This document shows, piece by piece, positions 33,617 to 41,479 of a stretch of 43,894 nt of DNA. The notes below the pieces were generated by a model. It was given only the letters and a program-made list of their open reading frames with translations, was not told the DNA's origin and did no database searches. The stretch is taken from assembly GCA_016795155.1 (NCBI GenBank), contig JAEUIE010000046.1, positions 1 through 43,894 on the forward strand. Reading direction: 5' to 3'. Position 1 is the stretch's first letter. Each line of letters opens with the position of its first letter. The position numbers and the translations under genes are program-made. Origin of the DNA: Planctomycetia bacterium. GTDB lineage: Bacteria > Planctomycetota > Planctomycetia > Gemmatales > HRBIN36.

Positions 33617-33808
33617 GCTTTCCCTTTCCACCGCTTCTCCCCCTCCCGTATGGGAGAGGGGAGAAGGTGGTTACTGCCAGGAGTCGAGAAGAAACTGACC
33701 TGGCAGCGTTGGCCACTCCCTTGGCCACCACTTTCGAGCATGTTCCGCATTGTCACCTGTGCGAATGCTACGCGATGGCCCCTGCTCTGCCAAGAAGATT
33801 CTTTTATT
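33617..33808. other. Intergenic region with two hairpins
   Basis: About 190 bases separate the DUF1573 gene end from the acyltransferase start, both on the minus strand. The region holds the two inverted repeats noted separately. A minus-strand ORF through it has repeat-derived codons and no recognisable motif, so no gene is called. Confidence 0.45.
33634..33666. repeat. Imperfect GC-rich hairpin repeat
   Basis: CTTCTCCCCCTCCCGTA (33634-33650) faces TATGGGAGAGGGGAGAAG read from the other side, with a few mismatches. It lies 17 bases upstream of the acyltransferase start. Such pyrimidine/purine hairpins with CTCCC-GGGAG arms recur as dispersed REP-like elements in some bacteria; here only one copy is seen, so a family cannot be shown. 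A second hairpin (CTGCCAGG/CCTGGCAG, 8-bp arms, around 33675-33708) follows. Confidence 0.5.
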
Positions 33809-34762
33809 TCATGGATCAACGTTCACCAGGATTTTTAACGGTTCCGTCTGCCCTCGAAGAAACAGACTCACCTTCGCATCGGCTGGCACTTCCTGGGAAG
33901 CATCCAGTTTGATCTGCAGAGTTACCGAAGCTGCAGCCTGGGCTGTCATATTCACGATCAATCCAGGGCTGGCTTCGTATCGTTCAATGTCTACTCCTTG
34001 ACCATGCTGATCACGTACCGTTACCGATCGGCTGGCAGCTACCGACCTCGATAAAGAAACCAGATAGGGCGAGACAACATATCGTGATTTCGCCTTCTTG
34101 ACGACGCTGATAGGTATGCGCAATACAGGATACTCAGCGTCATCGGTATAGATGATTACTTCATGATCATGCCTGCCCGTCGGTATGTCTTCCCGAACAT
34201 TCACTTGCAGTGCATACTGTGGCTGAGGCTGTTTTGCGATTGGCTCAATCCAGCTGACATCCAGATACGGTGAAGTACGTTCCAGCTTCACAGGGCGAAA
34301 AGTCTTGGCCCGTTTGTCCAGAATGGTGATGGTTTGAGGCCGGGGCTTCTCGCCGTAACTGGTAATGGACGTTGGAGTCACAATCAATTCCTGAATAACT
34401 CGCGCAGTGATGACGAAAGGCTGCTCTTTGATTTGACCATTTTCAGGAAACCGAAGTTTCAATCCAAACGTGGTGGGGCCTTCGCTGGCCGACAGCGAAT
34501 TGATTTCAAGTTTCAGAATGCCCGTTGCCCCGGGTGACAAGGTTGAAGGTTCAAGCACCGGTCGAACACAGCCGCAACTGGCCTTGATTTCCTGAACGGA
34601 AATGGGTTCAGCAGAACTGTTCGTCACCTTGATCTGATGTGAAAACACCTGGCCTGTCTTGATATCACCCAGATCAAGATAGGCAGGCGTAAACTGGAGT
34701 TGACCCTGCGCTGGGCAATAAAGCAACAATCCCAAGATGTTTGCCAGCACGAATTTATGCAT
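33809..34762 (-). CDS. Secreted DUF1573 domain protein
   Basis: A 317-residue protein from ATG 34762 (MHKFVLANILGLLLYCPAQG); GGAGG lies 9 bases upstream of it but only 3 from the other ATG at 34768, so 34762 is preferred. A signal peptide ends near CPAQGQ. The DUF1573 domain follows, an Ig-like beta sandwich: LDLGDIKTGQVFSHQIKVTNSSAEPISVQEIKASCGCVRP, with the family CGCxxP motif (about 64-69). The remaining ~200 residues contain two more beta-rich modules (VTPTSITSYGEKPRPQTITI, YVVSPYLVSLSRSVAASRSVTVRD). The role is probably structural or binding in the periplasm; no ligand is known. Confidence 0.88.
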   Translation of the reverse strand: MHKFVLANILGLLLYCPAQGQLQFTPAYLDLGDIKTGQVFSHQIKVTNSSAEPISVQEIKASCGCVRPVLEPSTLSPGATGILKLEINSLSASEGPTTFGLKLRFPENGQIKEQPFVITARVIQELIVTPTSITSYGEKPRPQTITILDKRAKTFRPVKLERTSPYLDVSWIEPIAKQPQPQYALQVNVREDIPTGRHDHEVIIYTDDAEYPVLRIPISVVKKAKSRYVVSPYLVSLSRSVAASRSVTVRDQHGQGVDIERYEASPGLIVNMTAQAAASVTLQIKLDASQEVPADAKVSLFLRGQTEPLKILVNVDP

Positions 34763-34906
34763 GATCATAATCCTCCGATCAACTGAGGTATAAATCGAAA
34801 TTCAATTTCTGGCAACACCAGCATTCAGGCCACCCATTCACATGAACGCCGTCAATTTTTGCCATAGAATAACCAGCGACAGTTCTTTTCCAGCGATGAG
34901 AATGCA

Positions 34907-36466
34907 ATGCAATCTTTCTTCGATCAAGTACTTGAGTTGATTCGTCGTACTTCAACAGTGTTGCCTCAGGATGTTACCAGTGTTGTTGCGGTGAAGCAGG
35001 CACGAGAAACGGCGGGTTCCAAAGCCGATCTGGCATTGCGTCTGGTGTTGCAGAATATCGGCTTGGCTAAAGAGTTGTCGGCTCCGCTCTGTCAGGATAC
35101 TGGCACCATTACGTTCTATATCAAGACACCCGTCGGTTTTGATCAACTGGCGCTGGAAGAAACCTGTTGCGAAGCAGTGCTGCAGGCAACTAAAAAAGGA
35201 TACTTGCGGCAGAACAGTGTTGATTCCATCAGTGGCCGAAATTCAGGCACCAACCTGGGACCAGGCAGCCCGGTATTTCACTGGCATCAGCATCGACAGG
35301 ATAACGTCGAGATCAAACTGATTCTCAAAGGTGGCGGTTGCGAAAATATGTCTGCTCAATATTCACTGCCTACCACTATCAACGGCAAGCGTTTTGATCG
35401 CGACCTGGAAGGGGTTCGCGGTGTCGTACTCGATGCTATCTGGCAGGCTCAGGGTAAAGGCTGTGGCCCAGGGTTTATTGGTGTATGTATCGGAGGCGAT
35501 CGTGCAGTTGGCTTCGAAGCAGCCAAGGAACAATTATTGCGACCGGTGGAAGATATCAATCCACTCGCTGAACTGGCCACGCTCGAAGCCCGACTGTTGG
35601 AAGAAGCTAACAAACTGGATATTGGTCCGATGGGCTTTGGAGGCAAACTCACGGTCGGCGGCGTGAAAGTCTGTGCCCGCAATCGCCTGCCTGCCAGCTT
35701 CTTTGTTACCGTAGCTTACATGTGCTGGGCATATCGCCGCCGCGGTGTAGTGCTGAATACGGCCGGCGAAGTCGTCGAATGGCTATACCAGGCGGATGGT
35801 GAGTTTTCCACTCCACCTGTCCCGCTCGTGAAAGAACAAACCAATACCAGTATTGAACTTCATGTAAAGAACAGAAAGCCTCTTGATCTGGGAGGCGCCC
35901 AGGCTGTATCGCTCACAACACCTCTCAGCGAAAGCGACGTACGTAAGTTGAAAGCCGGTGATGTGGTTCTGCTGTCAGGTACGGTTTACACCGGACGTGA
36001 TGAGGTGCACAAGTATCTTTACAAAGGTGGTGATCTGCCTATCCTCAAGAACGGCGTGATCTACCACTGTGGCCCGGTGGTACTGGAAGAGAATGGCAAA
36101 TATCGAGTGATGGCGGCTGGCCCTACGACTTCCATTCGCGAAGAGCCTTACCAGGCCGATGTCATTGCCAAATACGGCATCAAGGCCGTCATCGGCAAAG
36201 GTGGCATGGGACAAAAGACGCTGGATGCGTGCAAACAGCATGGCTGTGTCTATCTGCATGCCATCGGCGGTGCAGCCCAGGTGTATGCCCAGTGTGTTAC
36301 CGATGTGACGGGTGTTGATCTCAAGGAAAAGTTTGGCAGCCCGGAAGCAGTCTGGCATCTCGTGATAAAAGATCTGCCTGCGGTGGTCACGATGGACAGT
36401 CACGGACGGTCGCTGCATGCTGAGGTGGCAGAAGCCAGCAAAAAAGAGTTGGCTGCGGTTCTCTAA
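34907..36466 (+). CDS. fumA: Class I fumarate hydratase, fused alpha-beta form
   Basis: A 519-residue iron-sulfur enzyme interconverting fumarate and malate in the citric-acid cycle. The N-terminal alpha domain has LCQDTGTITFYIKTP and SISGRNSGTNLGPGSPVFHW, GCGPGFIGVCIGGDRA and MGFGGKLTVGGVKVCARNRLPASFFVTVAY; the cysteines in LCQDTG, GGGCEN and GCGPG are the likely cluster ligands. The C-terminal beta domain has GDVVLLSGTVYTGRDEVHKYLYKGGDLPILKNGVIYHCGPV, AAGPTTSIREEPYQADVIAKYGIKAVIGKGGMGQKT and HAIGGAAQVYAQCV. All catalytic blocks are present, and the length is usual. The symbol is by family; the gene could equally be called fumB. Confidence 0.93.
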   Translation: MQSFFDQVLELIRRTSTVLPQDVTSVVAVKQARETAGSKADLALRLVLQNIGLAKELSAPLCQDTGTITFYIKTPVGFDQLALEETCCEAVLQATKKGYLRQNSVDSISGRNSGTNLGPGSPVFHWHQHRQDNVEIKLILKGGGCENMSAQYSLPTTINGKRFDRDLEGVRGVVLDAIWQAQGKGCGPGFIGVCIGGDRAVGFEAAKEQLLRPVEDINPLAELATLEARLLEEANKLDIGPMGFGGKLTVGGVKVCARNRLPASFFVTVAYMCWAYRRRGVVLNTAGEVVEWLYQADGEFSTPPVPLVKEQTNTSIELHVKNRKPLDLGGAQAVSLTTPLSESDVRKLKAGDVVLLSGTVYTGRDEVHKYLYKGGDLPILKNGVIYHCGPVVLEENGKYRVMAAGPTTSIREEPYQADVIAKYGIKAVIGKGGMGQKTLDACKQHGCVYLHAIGGAAQVYAQCVTDVTGVDLKEKFGSPEAVWHLVIKDLPAVVTMDSHGRSLHAEVAEASKKELAAVL

Positions 36467-36488
36467 GATCTCGTTCGAATGAAGTTTC

Positions 36489-36518
36489 TTGATTCAGTCA
36501 ATGATGCCATGCTACCAT
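36489..36518 (+). promoter_or_regulatory. Possible promoter of the sigma-factor gene
   Basis: TTGATT (36489-36494) and TACCAT (36513-36518) are 18 bases apart in the fumarase-sigma factor gap, about 86 bases before the sigma-factor ATG. The -10 box is weak, so this is only a candidate. Confidence 0.3.
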
Positions 36519-36603
36519 AGGCACGTGCAAATCTTTTACTTTATGCAAAATTCCTGGACCGATTGATCACATCCCAGGCAGTATTGATTGAGAGGTATTT
36601 ACC

Positions 36604-38202
36604 ATGCAAACCCTCTGGAAGGTGTTTCAGCAGAAGCCTGTAGTGCAAGGCGATGCTCAGTTGCTGCATGCTTTTGTTCGCCATAAAAGCGAAGAAGCAT
36701 TCAGCAGTCTGGTGCAGCGTCACGGGGGCATGGTGCTGGGTGTTTGTCAGCGGATTCTGGGACATACCCAGGATGCGGAAGACGCTTTTCAGGCGACGTT
36801 TCTGGTGCTGGCCCGGAAAGCTGGTAGCCTGCATGGCAACAGTACGCTGGGGCCCTGGCTATATGGAGTTGCCAGGCGGGTTGCGATGAAAGCACGTTCC
36901 AAGCGACCGCACCAGACTTCACTGAATGAACTGGATTGCTTCCATGAAGTCGAGGAGGCTTCTGACATGGCCACTTCGAAAGAGTGGTCGGAACTCCGGC
37001 CTATCATCGATGATGAAATTGCCCGTCTTCCCGGGCATTATCAGGAAGTGGTGATCCTGTGTCAGATCAATGGTCTGACCAAACAGGAAGCTGCCAGACA
37101 ACTGGGTTGTCCGGAAGGAACGGTCAGCAGCCGACTCATGCGTGCCAGGGAACTGTTACAGACCCGACTGACCCGACGCGGCATTGCTCTCACTTCACTG
37201 GGCATGCTTGATTTGACTCTGCTGGCCAGCCCTGTGACGGCACAACTGGTGCAGCGGACGGTCAGCACTGCCATGCAGGTTGCATTGGGTGCCTCTCTTA
37301 CTGCTGGTATTTCCACTTCCGTTCTCACACTTGCTCAAGGAGCAACACAAGCCATGTTCATGACTAAGCTCAAGTTGGCAGCGCTCGGATTGACGGTCAT
37401 TGGTGGGTTATCGCTGGGAACCACTTACGTTGCTGGTGGATGGGGACAAGATAAACCCGGCAAAGGGAATAGCACCTCTGCCATCAAACCTGCTTTACCA
37501 CTGCCAGGGAGTTCAACAGGCAAAAGCAATTCCGAACCTGCTGGCAATCTGCCTGATACCGCATTAACACATGCCAAACTCAACAAGATCGACCCCATCG
37601 TATCTAACATGTTCAGTGAAAACCCTTCTCTGGCTGAGGGTCTGGCCAGTATGGAAAGACAAGCTGGAATTCAGTGCATCGTTGATTCCAGTGCCTTCAG
37701 AAAGATCTTTGTTGATTTCGACCAGAAGCTGTTACGCGAACAACAGGTTTCACTGCCTCGCATGCCGAATCAATCGGTATCAACAGTATTGCATGCTCTG
37801 CTCGACAACCTGCAATATCAGCAACAATCCTTGCCGTGCACTTACATGATCAGGCAAGGCACGCTGGTCATTGTTCCTAAATCGTTCATCGCCGAGGCTG
37901 CGAACGAAATTGAAGTGGCATTCAATACCAGGAATGAAGACATCGACCTGGCACAGGCTCTGGAGCGATTGTCGGATGAGAGCGGCGTCTCGATTATTCT
38001 CGATCCACGATCCAAGCCGACTGCGACGGATTGCAAAGTGAATACCACGTTTCGCAATATCAAGCTGATCAACGCGGTGAAACTGCTGGCCAACATGGCT
38101 GATCTGACCGTGATCAACATCGATGGGGCGTTGTATGTTTCCACGTCTGAAAACAGCAGAAAAGTGCAGGAAGAGGTCAATCGCGACCTGCCCAAACAAT
38201 AA
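36604..38202 (+). CDS. ECF-type sigma factor with transmembrane, secretin-like C-terminal extension
   Basis: A 532-residue protein. The N-terminal 195 residues are an ECF sigma factor: region 2 with HGGMVLGVCQRILGHTQDAEDAFQATFLVLARKA (40-73) and region 4 with DDEIARLPGHYQEVVILCQINGLTKQEAARQLGCPEGTVSSRLMRARELL. There follows a linker, a hydrophobic stretch at about 255-277 (LKLAALGLTVIGGLSLGTTYVAG) and a Gly/Pro/Ser-rich spacer. Residues ~420-510 (IDLAQALERLSDESGVSIILDPR...FRNIKLINAVKLLANMADLTVIN) look like an STN/secretin N0-type domain on the far side of the membrane. This built-in sensor layout is typical of planctomycete sigma factors, where the extension likely controls release of the sigma part. 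Confidence 0.9.
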   Translation: MQTLWKVFQQKPVVQGDAQLLHAFVRHKSEEAFSSLVQRHGGMVLGVCQRILGHTQDAEDAFQATFLVLARKAGSLHGNSTLGPWLYGVARRVAMKARSKRPHQTSLNELDCFHEVEEASDMATSKEWSELRPIIDDEIARLPGHYQEVVILCQINGLTKQEAARQLGCPEGTVSSRLMRARELLQTRLTRRGIALTSLGMLDLTLLASPVTAQLVQRTVSTAMQVALGASLTAGISTSVLTLAQGATQAMFMTKLKLAALGLTVIGGLSLGTTYVAGGWGQDKPGKGNSTSAIKPALPLPGSSTGKSNSEPAGNLPDTALTHAKLNKIDPIVSNMFSENPSLAEGLASMERQAGIQCIVDSSAFRKIFVDFDQKLLREQQVSLPRMPNQSVSTVLHALLDNLQYQQQSLPCTYMIRQGTLVIVPKSFIAEAANEIEVAFNTRNEDIDLAQALERLSDESGVSIILDPRSKPTATDCKVNTTFRNIKLINAVKLLANMADLTVINIDGALYVSTSENSRKVQEEVNRDLPKQ

Positions 38203-38279
38203 CGTTCCAAAAAACGCGAAACCTTGCAACCACTCCTGGTGTTGATTGAACTGTCAGACAATATCCAGGAGTATGTCGC

Positions 38280-38636
38280 ATGAGCCGCAAGATAATACTG
38301 AGTATGCTGGCAGTGCTCTGGCTGGGCTGCCAGTTCAGCTTTGCTGCAGATGATCAGGATAAGAAAGTCCGCAAGAAGCCTGATCCCGAAGCGGCATTCA
38401 AGAAATTGGATGCCAACTCGGACGGCAAATTGAGCCGTGAAGAGTTCGATAAGCTGCGCGACAATCTGCCTGAGAAGATCAAGGAACGTGCCCAAGGTAA
38501 AGGCAACGGCCAATTCAGTGGCAAGATGTTTGATCTGCTGGATGCCAACAAGGATGGGTTTATCAGCCTGGAGGAATTCAAGAAAGCGCGTGAGCGTATT
38601 GCAGACCGTGTTAAAAAAGGCAAAGGCGACAAGTAA
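38280..38636 (+). CDS. Secreted EF-hand calcium-binding protein
   Basis: A 118-residue protein with a signal peptide (MSRKIILSMLAVLWLGCQFSFAA) and two EF-hand loops, DANSDGKLSREEF (about 40-52) and DANKDGFISLEEF (about 84-96), with intact Ca-binding Asp and Glu positions. A GGAGTATG ribosome site precedes the ATG. It is typical of the many short EF-hand proteins of planctomycetes, thought to bind calcium in the periplasm or cell surface. It lies 77 bases after the sigma-factor gene on the same strand and could belong to its regulon or transcript; that is inference. Confidence 0.9.
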   Translation: MSRKIILSMLAVLWLGCQFSFAADDQDKKVRKKPDPEAAFKKLDANSDGKLSREEFDKLRDNLPEKIKERAQGKGNGQFSGKMFDLLDANKDGFISLEEFKKARERIADRVKKGKGDK

Positions 38637-38658
38637 CCTGAACTGCTGATCAAGAGAC

Positions 38659-38690
38659 AACAGGTTATCGATAATCCGTAGCCTGTTTTT
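38659..38690 (+). terminator. Candidate terminator of the EF-hand gene
   Basis: AACAGG (38659-38664) pairs with CCTGTT (38682-38687), with an inner palindrome (TTATCGATAA) and a U-run (TTTTT) directly after. The short outer stem gives moderate confidence. It lies between the EF-hand stop and the convergent kinase-gene end. Confidence 0.45.
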
Positions 38691-38762
38691 CATTTCATTC
38701 GCATACTGATTTCCTTGGATCGTCAACACGTGCTGTCAGCAAGTGGACTTTGACTACCATTT

Positions 38763-39467
38763 CTATCCAGGCAACTGAATCGTAAATTTGGTACCTTTGC
38801 CTGGTTCGCTTTGCACCGAAATAGTACCCTGGTGGGCTTCCACTATTTTTTTGACGGTAGGCAGCCCTAAACCAGTGCCCCCCGCGCGCAAGGAATAAAA
38901 AGGCTTGAAAATATTCTGCCGAACTTCGGGTGTCATACCGCTGCCTGAATCTATCACATGAATCACGAGACAGGGTGGATTCATTGACTTATCCATTTCT
39001 GTCTGAATGGTTAAGGTACCACCCTGAGGCATGGCTTGCACTGCGTTGAGCATCAGGTTCAGGAGTCCCTGCTTGAAAGGCTCCACATCGAGTTCGATGG
39101 CAGGCAGATCAGCCTGCAGAAAGGTCTTTATTTCAACATTGGCTTTGCGTGCCGACGGGCCATAGAAATCGACGAGGTCGTCGATGAGATCGTTGATACG
39201 TGTAGGGCTTTTGCTCAATTCCTTCTGCTGGATAAATCGGAGGAAATCATTGGAGAGTTCAGCAAGCCGATCTGTTTCGTGTTTGAGTTTGACAACGCGC
39301 TGATGGGATCGTCGTTCGCGGGGCGTTTCCGGGTCGTGCAGGTCTTCTTCGAGCAACTGGAGATTTAACCCCAGCGTACTGATGTGATTCTTGATGTCAT
39401 GGATCAGCCTGCCGGTGAGTTGAGCCAATTCAGCGTAGGCATCTTGGGGAGAATCAGTTTGTGCCAT
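38763..39467 (-). CDS. Soluble histidine kinase (HisKA + HATPase_c)
   Basis: A 234-residue protein with no membrane segment and no sensor domain. His23 is in LIHDIKNHISTLGLNLQLL, the phosphoacceptor H-box (HDIKN type); the N-box is LLNLMLNAVQAMP, and the G1 and G2 boxes are DSGSGM and GGTGLGLPTVKKIVEAHQG. It lies 5 bases after the adenosyltransferase stop on the same strand, so it is almost certainly co-transcribed with it. A response regulator is not present in the window. Such short kinases may work in trans or be regulated by a partner protein. Confidence 0.92.
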   Translation of the reverse strand: MAQTDSPQDAYAELAQLTGRLIHDIKNHISTLGLNLQLLEEDLHDPETPRERRSHQRVVKLKHETDRLAELSNDFLRFIQQKELSKSPTRINDLIDDLVDFYGPSARKANVEIKTFLQADLPAIELDVEPFKQGLLNLMLNAVQAMPQGGTLTIQTEMDKSMNPPCLVIHVIDSGSGMTPEVRQNIFKPFYSLRAGGTGLGLPTVKKIVEAHQGTISVQSEPGKGTKFTIQLPG

Positions 39468-39472
39468 GTTGG

Positions 39473-40045
39473 TTATCCATGACCTTGACCCGGCTTCCAG
39501 AGCACATCACCTTCGCCATTCTGGTTCAGTGACCGTGCCAGGACAAACAGATAATCGGAAAGTCGATTCAAATAGATGATAACCTGCTGATTGATATTGT
39601 CACGTTGAGAGAGCGTAACCACTTCCCGTTCAGCACGACGGCAAACCGTACGAGCCAGATGTGCCCACGCCGCTGAGGTGCTGCCACCGGGCAGGACAAA
39701 GCTGGTAAGCGGTTTGAGCGTTGCATTGAGCCTGTCAATGCCTTGCTCCAGTCGAGTAACTTGTTGTGCGGTTACTCTCAGTTTCTGCCCTGCTTTTTCC
39801 TGTTCAGATGCTGGCAGACATAGATCAGCGCCTACATCGAACAGATCATTCTGGACCAGTTGGATGAAAGACCATTCCCTGATTCCCTGGTGATATGCGA
39901 GCAACAGACCCAGCATGGAATTCAGTTCATCGATAGTTCCATATGCAGCAACCCGAATATCGTCTTTTGATACTCGCGTAGCATCACCTAGTGCCGTTGT
40001 GCCATCATCACCTGTTTTGGTGTAGATTCGAGACAGGTAGACCAT
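39473..40045 (-). CDS. Cob(I)alamin/corrinoid adenosyltransferase, PduO type
   Basis: A 190-residue enzyme from ATG 40045 (MVYLSRIYTKTGDDGTTALGDATRVSKDD); a TTG two codons upstream is less likely. It transfers the adenosyl group from ATP to reduced cobalamin, forming coenzyme B12. The N-terminal ATP site is YTKTGDDGTTALGD and RVAAYGTIDELNSMLGLL; the C-terminal block is LPGGSTSAAWAHLARTVCRRAEREVVTL, with the conserved Arg-Arg-Ala-Glu-Arg. It is of usual PduO/MMAB size. The downstream histidine kinase lies 5 bases away, an uncommon partner. Confidence 0.95.
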   Translation of the reverse strand: MVYLSRIYTKTGDDGTTALGDATRVSKDDIRVAAYGTIDELNSMLGLLLAYHQGIREWSFIQLVQNDLFDVGADLCLPASEQEKAGQKLRVTAQQVTRLEQGIDRLNATLKPLTSFVLPGGSTSAAWAHLARTVCRRAEREVVTLSQRDNINQQVIIYLNRLSDYLFVLARSLNQNGEGDVLWKPGQGHG

Positions 40046-40128
40046 ATTCAATCCATGAAAAGAATTAATGGTTAATCTAATTCAGCCAGGGTAAATCTTC
40101 CAGTGCATCGGCCAGCAACTTAACAGAA

Positions 40129-40152
40129 CAGGGATACCCGAAGGTATCCCTG
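40129..40152 (-). terminator. Strong terminator with UUCG tetraloop
   Basis: On the minus strand the sequence reads CAGGGATACC, TTCG, GGTATCCCTG, a perfect 10-bp stem with a UUCG tetraloop, followed by TTCTGTTAAGTT. It lies 24 bases after the PEP-CTERM stop and terminates that transcript before the adenosyltransferase gene. Confidence 0.85.
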
Positions 40153-40176
40153 TATCATTTGGATTAAAGTTGCTGA

Positions 40177-41181
40177 TTATCTGCTGACTTCGATGTCCAA
40201 GTCAGCTTGTTTATTCTTGCTGACTTGCCGACGGTAGTAGAGCATCCCACCGCAGGTAATGCATAATCCAATCAGAGCCAGGCTTGCAGGTTCGGGAATA
40301 CTGATGGCATTCAGCGAAAAGTTATCGAAATAAACATCACCTGTGGTAATACCAGCAAAAGAATTGAAATAAGCAGCATATCCATATTCGCGTAATCGAT
40401 CGAAGGGTCCGTTGGCAATGTCACTGTCTCTGAAGGGTACATTGGTCAATGCTTGTCCTGGACCAAAGCCGATCAGTGTGTTGTTTAGAAATACCCGAAA
40501 AGACTGTGATGAGAAATCCATCTGAACGCGAATATCGACCCATGTCTGATTCGCGACTAATCCTGGTGCACTGGAAAGCGTACTGTTGGGAAAAGCATTA
40601 AGTGAAGTAACCTGGATGGTTCCTGTCGGATCAACAGCAACCTGGGTAATCATTCTCTGCAGACCACCTGAACGCAGTCCTTCGAAATACATTCCTTTTA
40701 GGGGAATGTCCGTGGTCAAAACAGCATCATTACGATAAAGGCCTGTCTGTGCAACCACAATTGGTGTGCCACTTGCTACCGGGTTAAAGACATTGCCCGG
40801 AAATTGTGGAGTATCGGGATATCGCCAGTAGAGAGTACCGCCGCCTAAACTAGGATCATCGAAGAGTCGTTCACCTATTACGTGGAATGCCTGCGATCCA
40901 CTTTGTACGATAGTATTCTGCACCAACCCTGCAGCTGGAAAACCAATAAACTGATTTAAGTCAGAAGTAGACCAACCATTCTGAGATCCGGTTCCCTGTC
41001 CACCTGGAGTTCCTGGTGGAGCATTATATCCAGCCAAAGTTGCTCCACCGCCATTGAAAGTTGGAAACTCAAAACCACCGGAATCGTAAAGCAAAATCGA
41101 CTGAGCCGAGGCTGCACCACTCACCAATACCACCGTCATCACCGTCAGCAGCATTCTTCCCTTGCTGGTAATCGAACTCAT
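40177..41181 (-). CDS. PEP-CTERM sorting protein
   Basis: A 334-residue protein from ATG 41181 (MSSITSKGRMLLTVMTVVLVSGAASAQ), with a GGAG 8 bases upstream; frame starts further upstream (to 41235) are not preferred. A signal peptide leads, followed by a large beta-rich, Gly/Asn/Thr-rich domain (SILLYDSGGFEFP...GDVYFDNFSL) like a laminin-G/lectin-type fold. The C-terminus ends with IPEPASLALIGLCITCGGMLYYRRQ, the PEP-CTERM signal: Pro-Glu-Pro, a membrane helix and basic residues. Exosortase normally cleaves it; no exosortase is in the window. It is a surface or extracellular matrix protein, and the ligand is unknown. Confidence 0.9.
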   Translation of the reverse strand: MSSITSKGRMLLTVMTVVLVSGAASAQSILLYDSGGFEFPTFNGGGATLAGYNAPPGTPGGQGTGSQNGWSTSDLNQFIGFPAAGLVQNTIVQSGSQAFHVIGERLFDDPSLGGGTLYWRYPDTPQFPGNVFNPVASGTPIVVAQTGLYRNDAVLTTDIPLKGMYFEGLRSGGLQRMITQVAVDPTGTIQVTSLNAFPNSTLSSAPGLVANQTWVDIRVQMDFSSQSFRVFLNNTLIGFGPGQALTNVPFRDSDIANGPFDRLREYGYAAYFNSFAGITTGDVYFDNFSLNAISIPEPASLALIGLCITCGGMLYYRRQVSKNKQADLDIEVSR

Positions 41182-41479
41182 GTTGTTAACTCCATTGGGC
41201 ATTGGGCAGGCATTCTCTGTATTGCAATTCATCAAATCTAGTCTAAAACTCTTGCTGATACAAAAGAAATGAGGACATAACAGACATTTTCCATCAACAT
41301 TTTGCTACGCATCGTCTAATGAACGGTTTAAGCAAAAGAATACAGTTGTGACAGCTTTTCTCAATTCTCCCAATCGGGTACACTGAAACAGGTGTGAGGT
41401 GTAAGGGGTCAGATGATGATCATGGCATATCTCCCTTGTCCACACAATCCTTGAATTCAATTGAACCTGTGGTAATGTA
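41182..41479. other. Divergent intergenic region
   Basis: About 298 bases lie between the PEP-CTERM gene start and the DUF1501 gene start on the other strand. It is AT-rich and must hold promoters for both. A TTGAAT at 41451 with a TAATGT at 41473 is possible, but the -10 would sit on the DUF1501 start, so no promoter is assigned. No strong hairpin or repeat was found. Confidence 0.45.

Noticed and set aside
33613-33819. Minus-strand ORF crossing the hairpin region
   Set aside because: Its codons come largely from the hairpin repeat, it overlaps both neighbours and has no motif.
37842-38729. Minus-strand ORF of 295 codons
   Set aside because: It covers the sigma-factor end and the whole EF-hand gene in antisense, without motifs.
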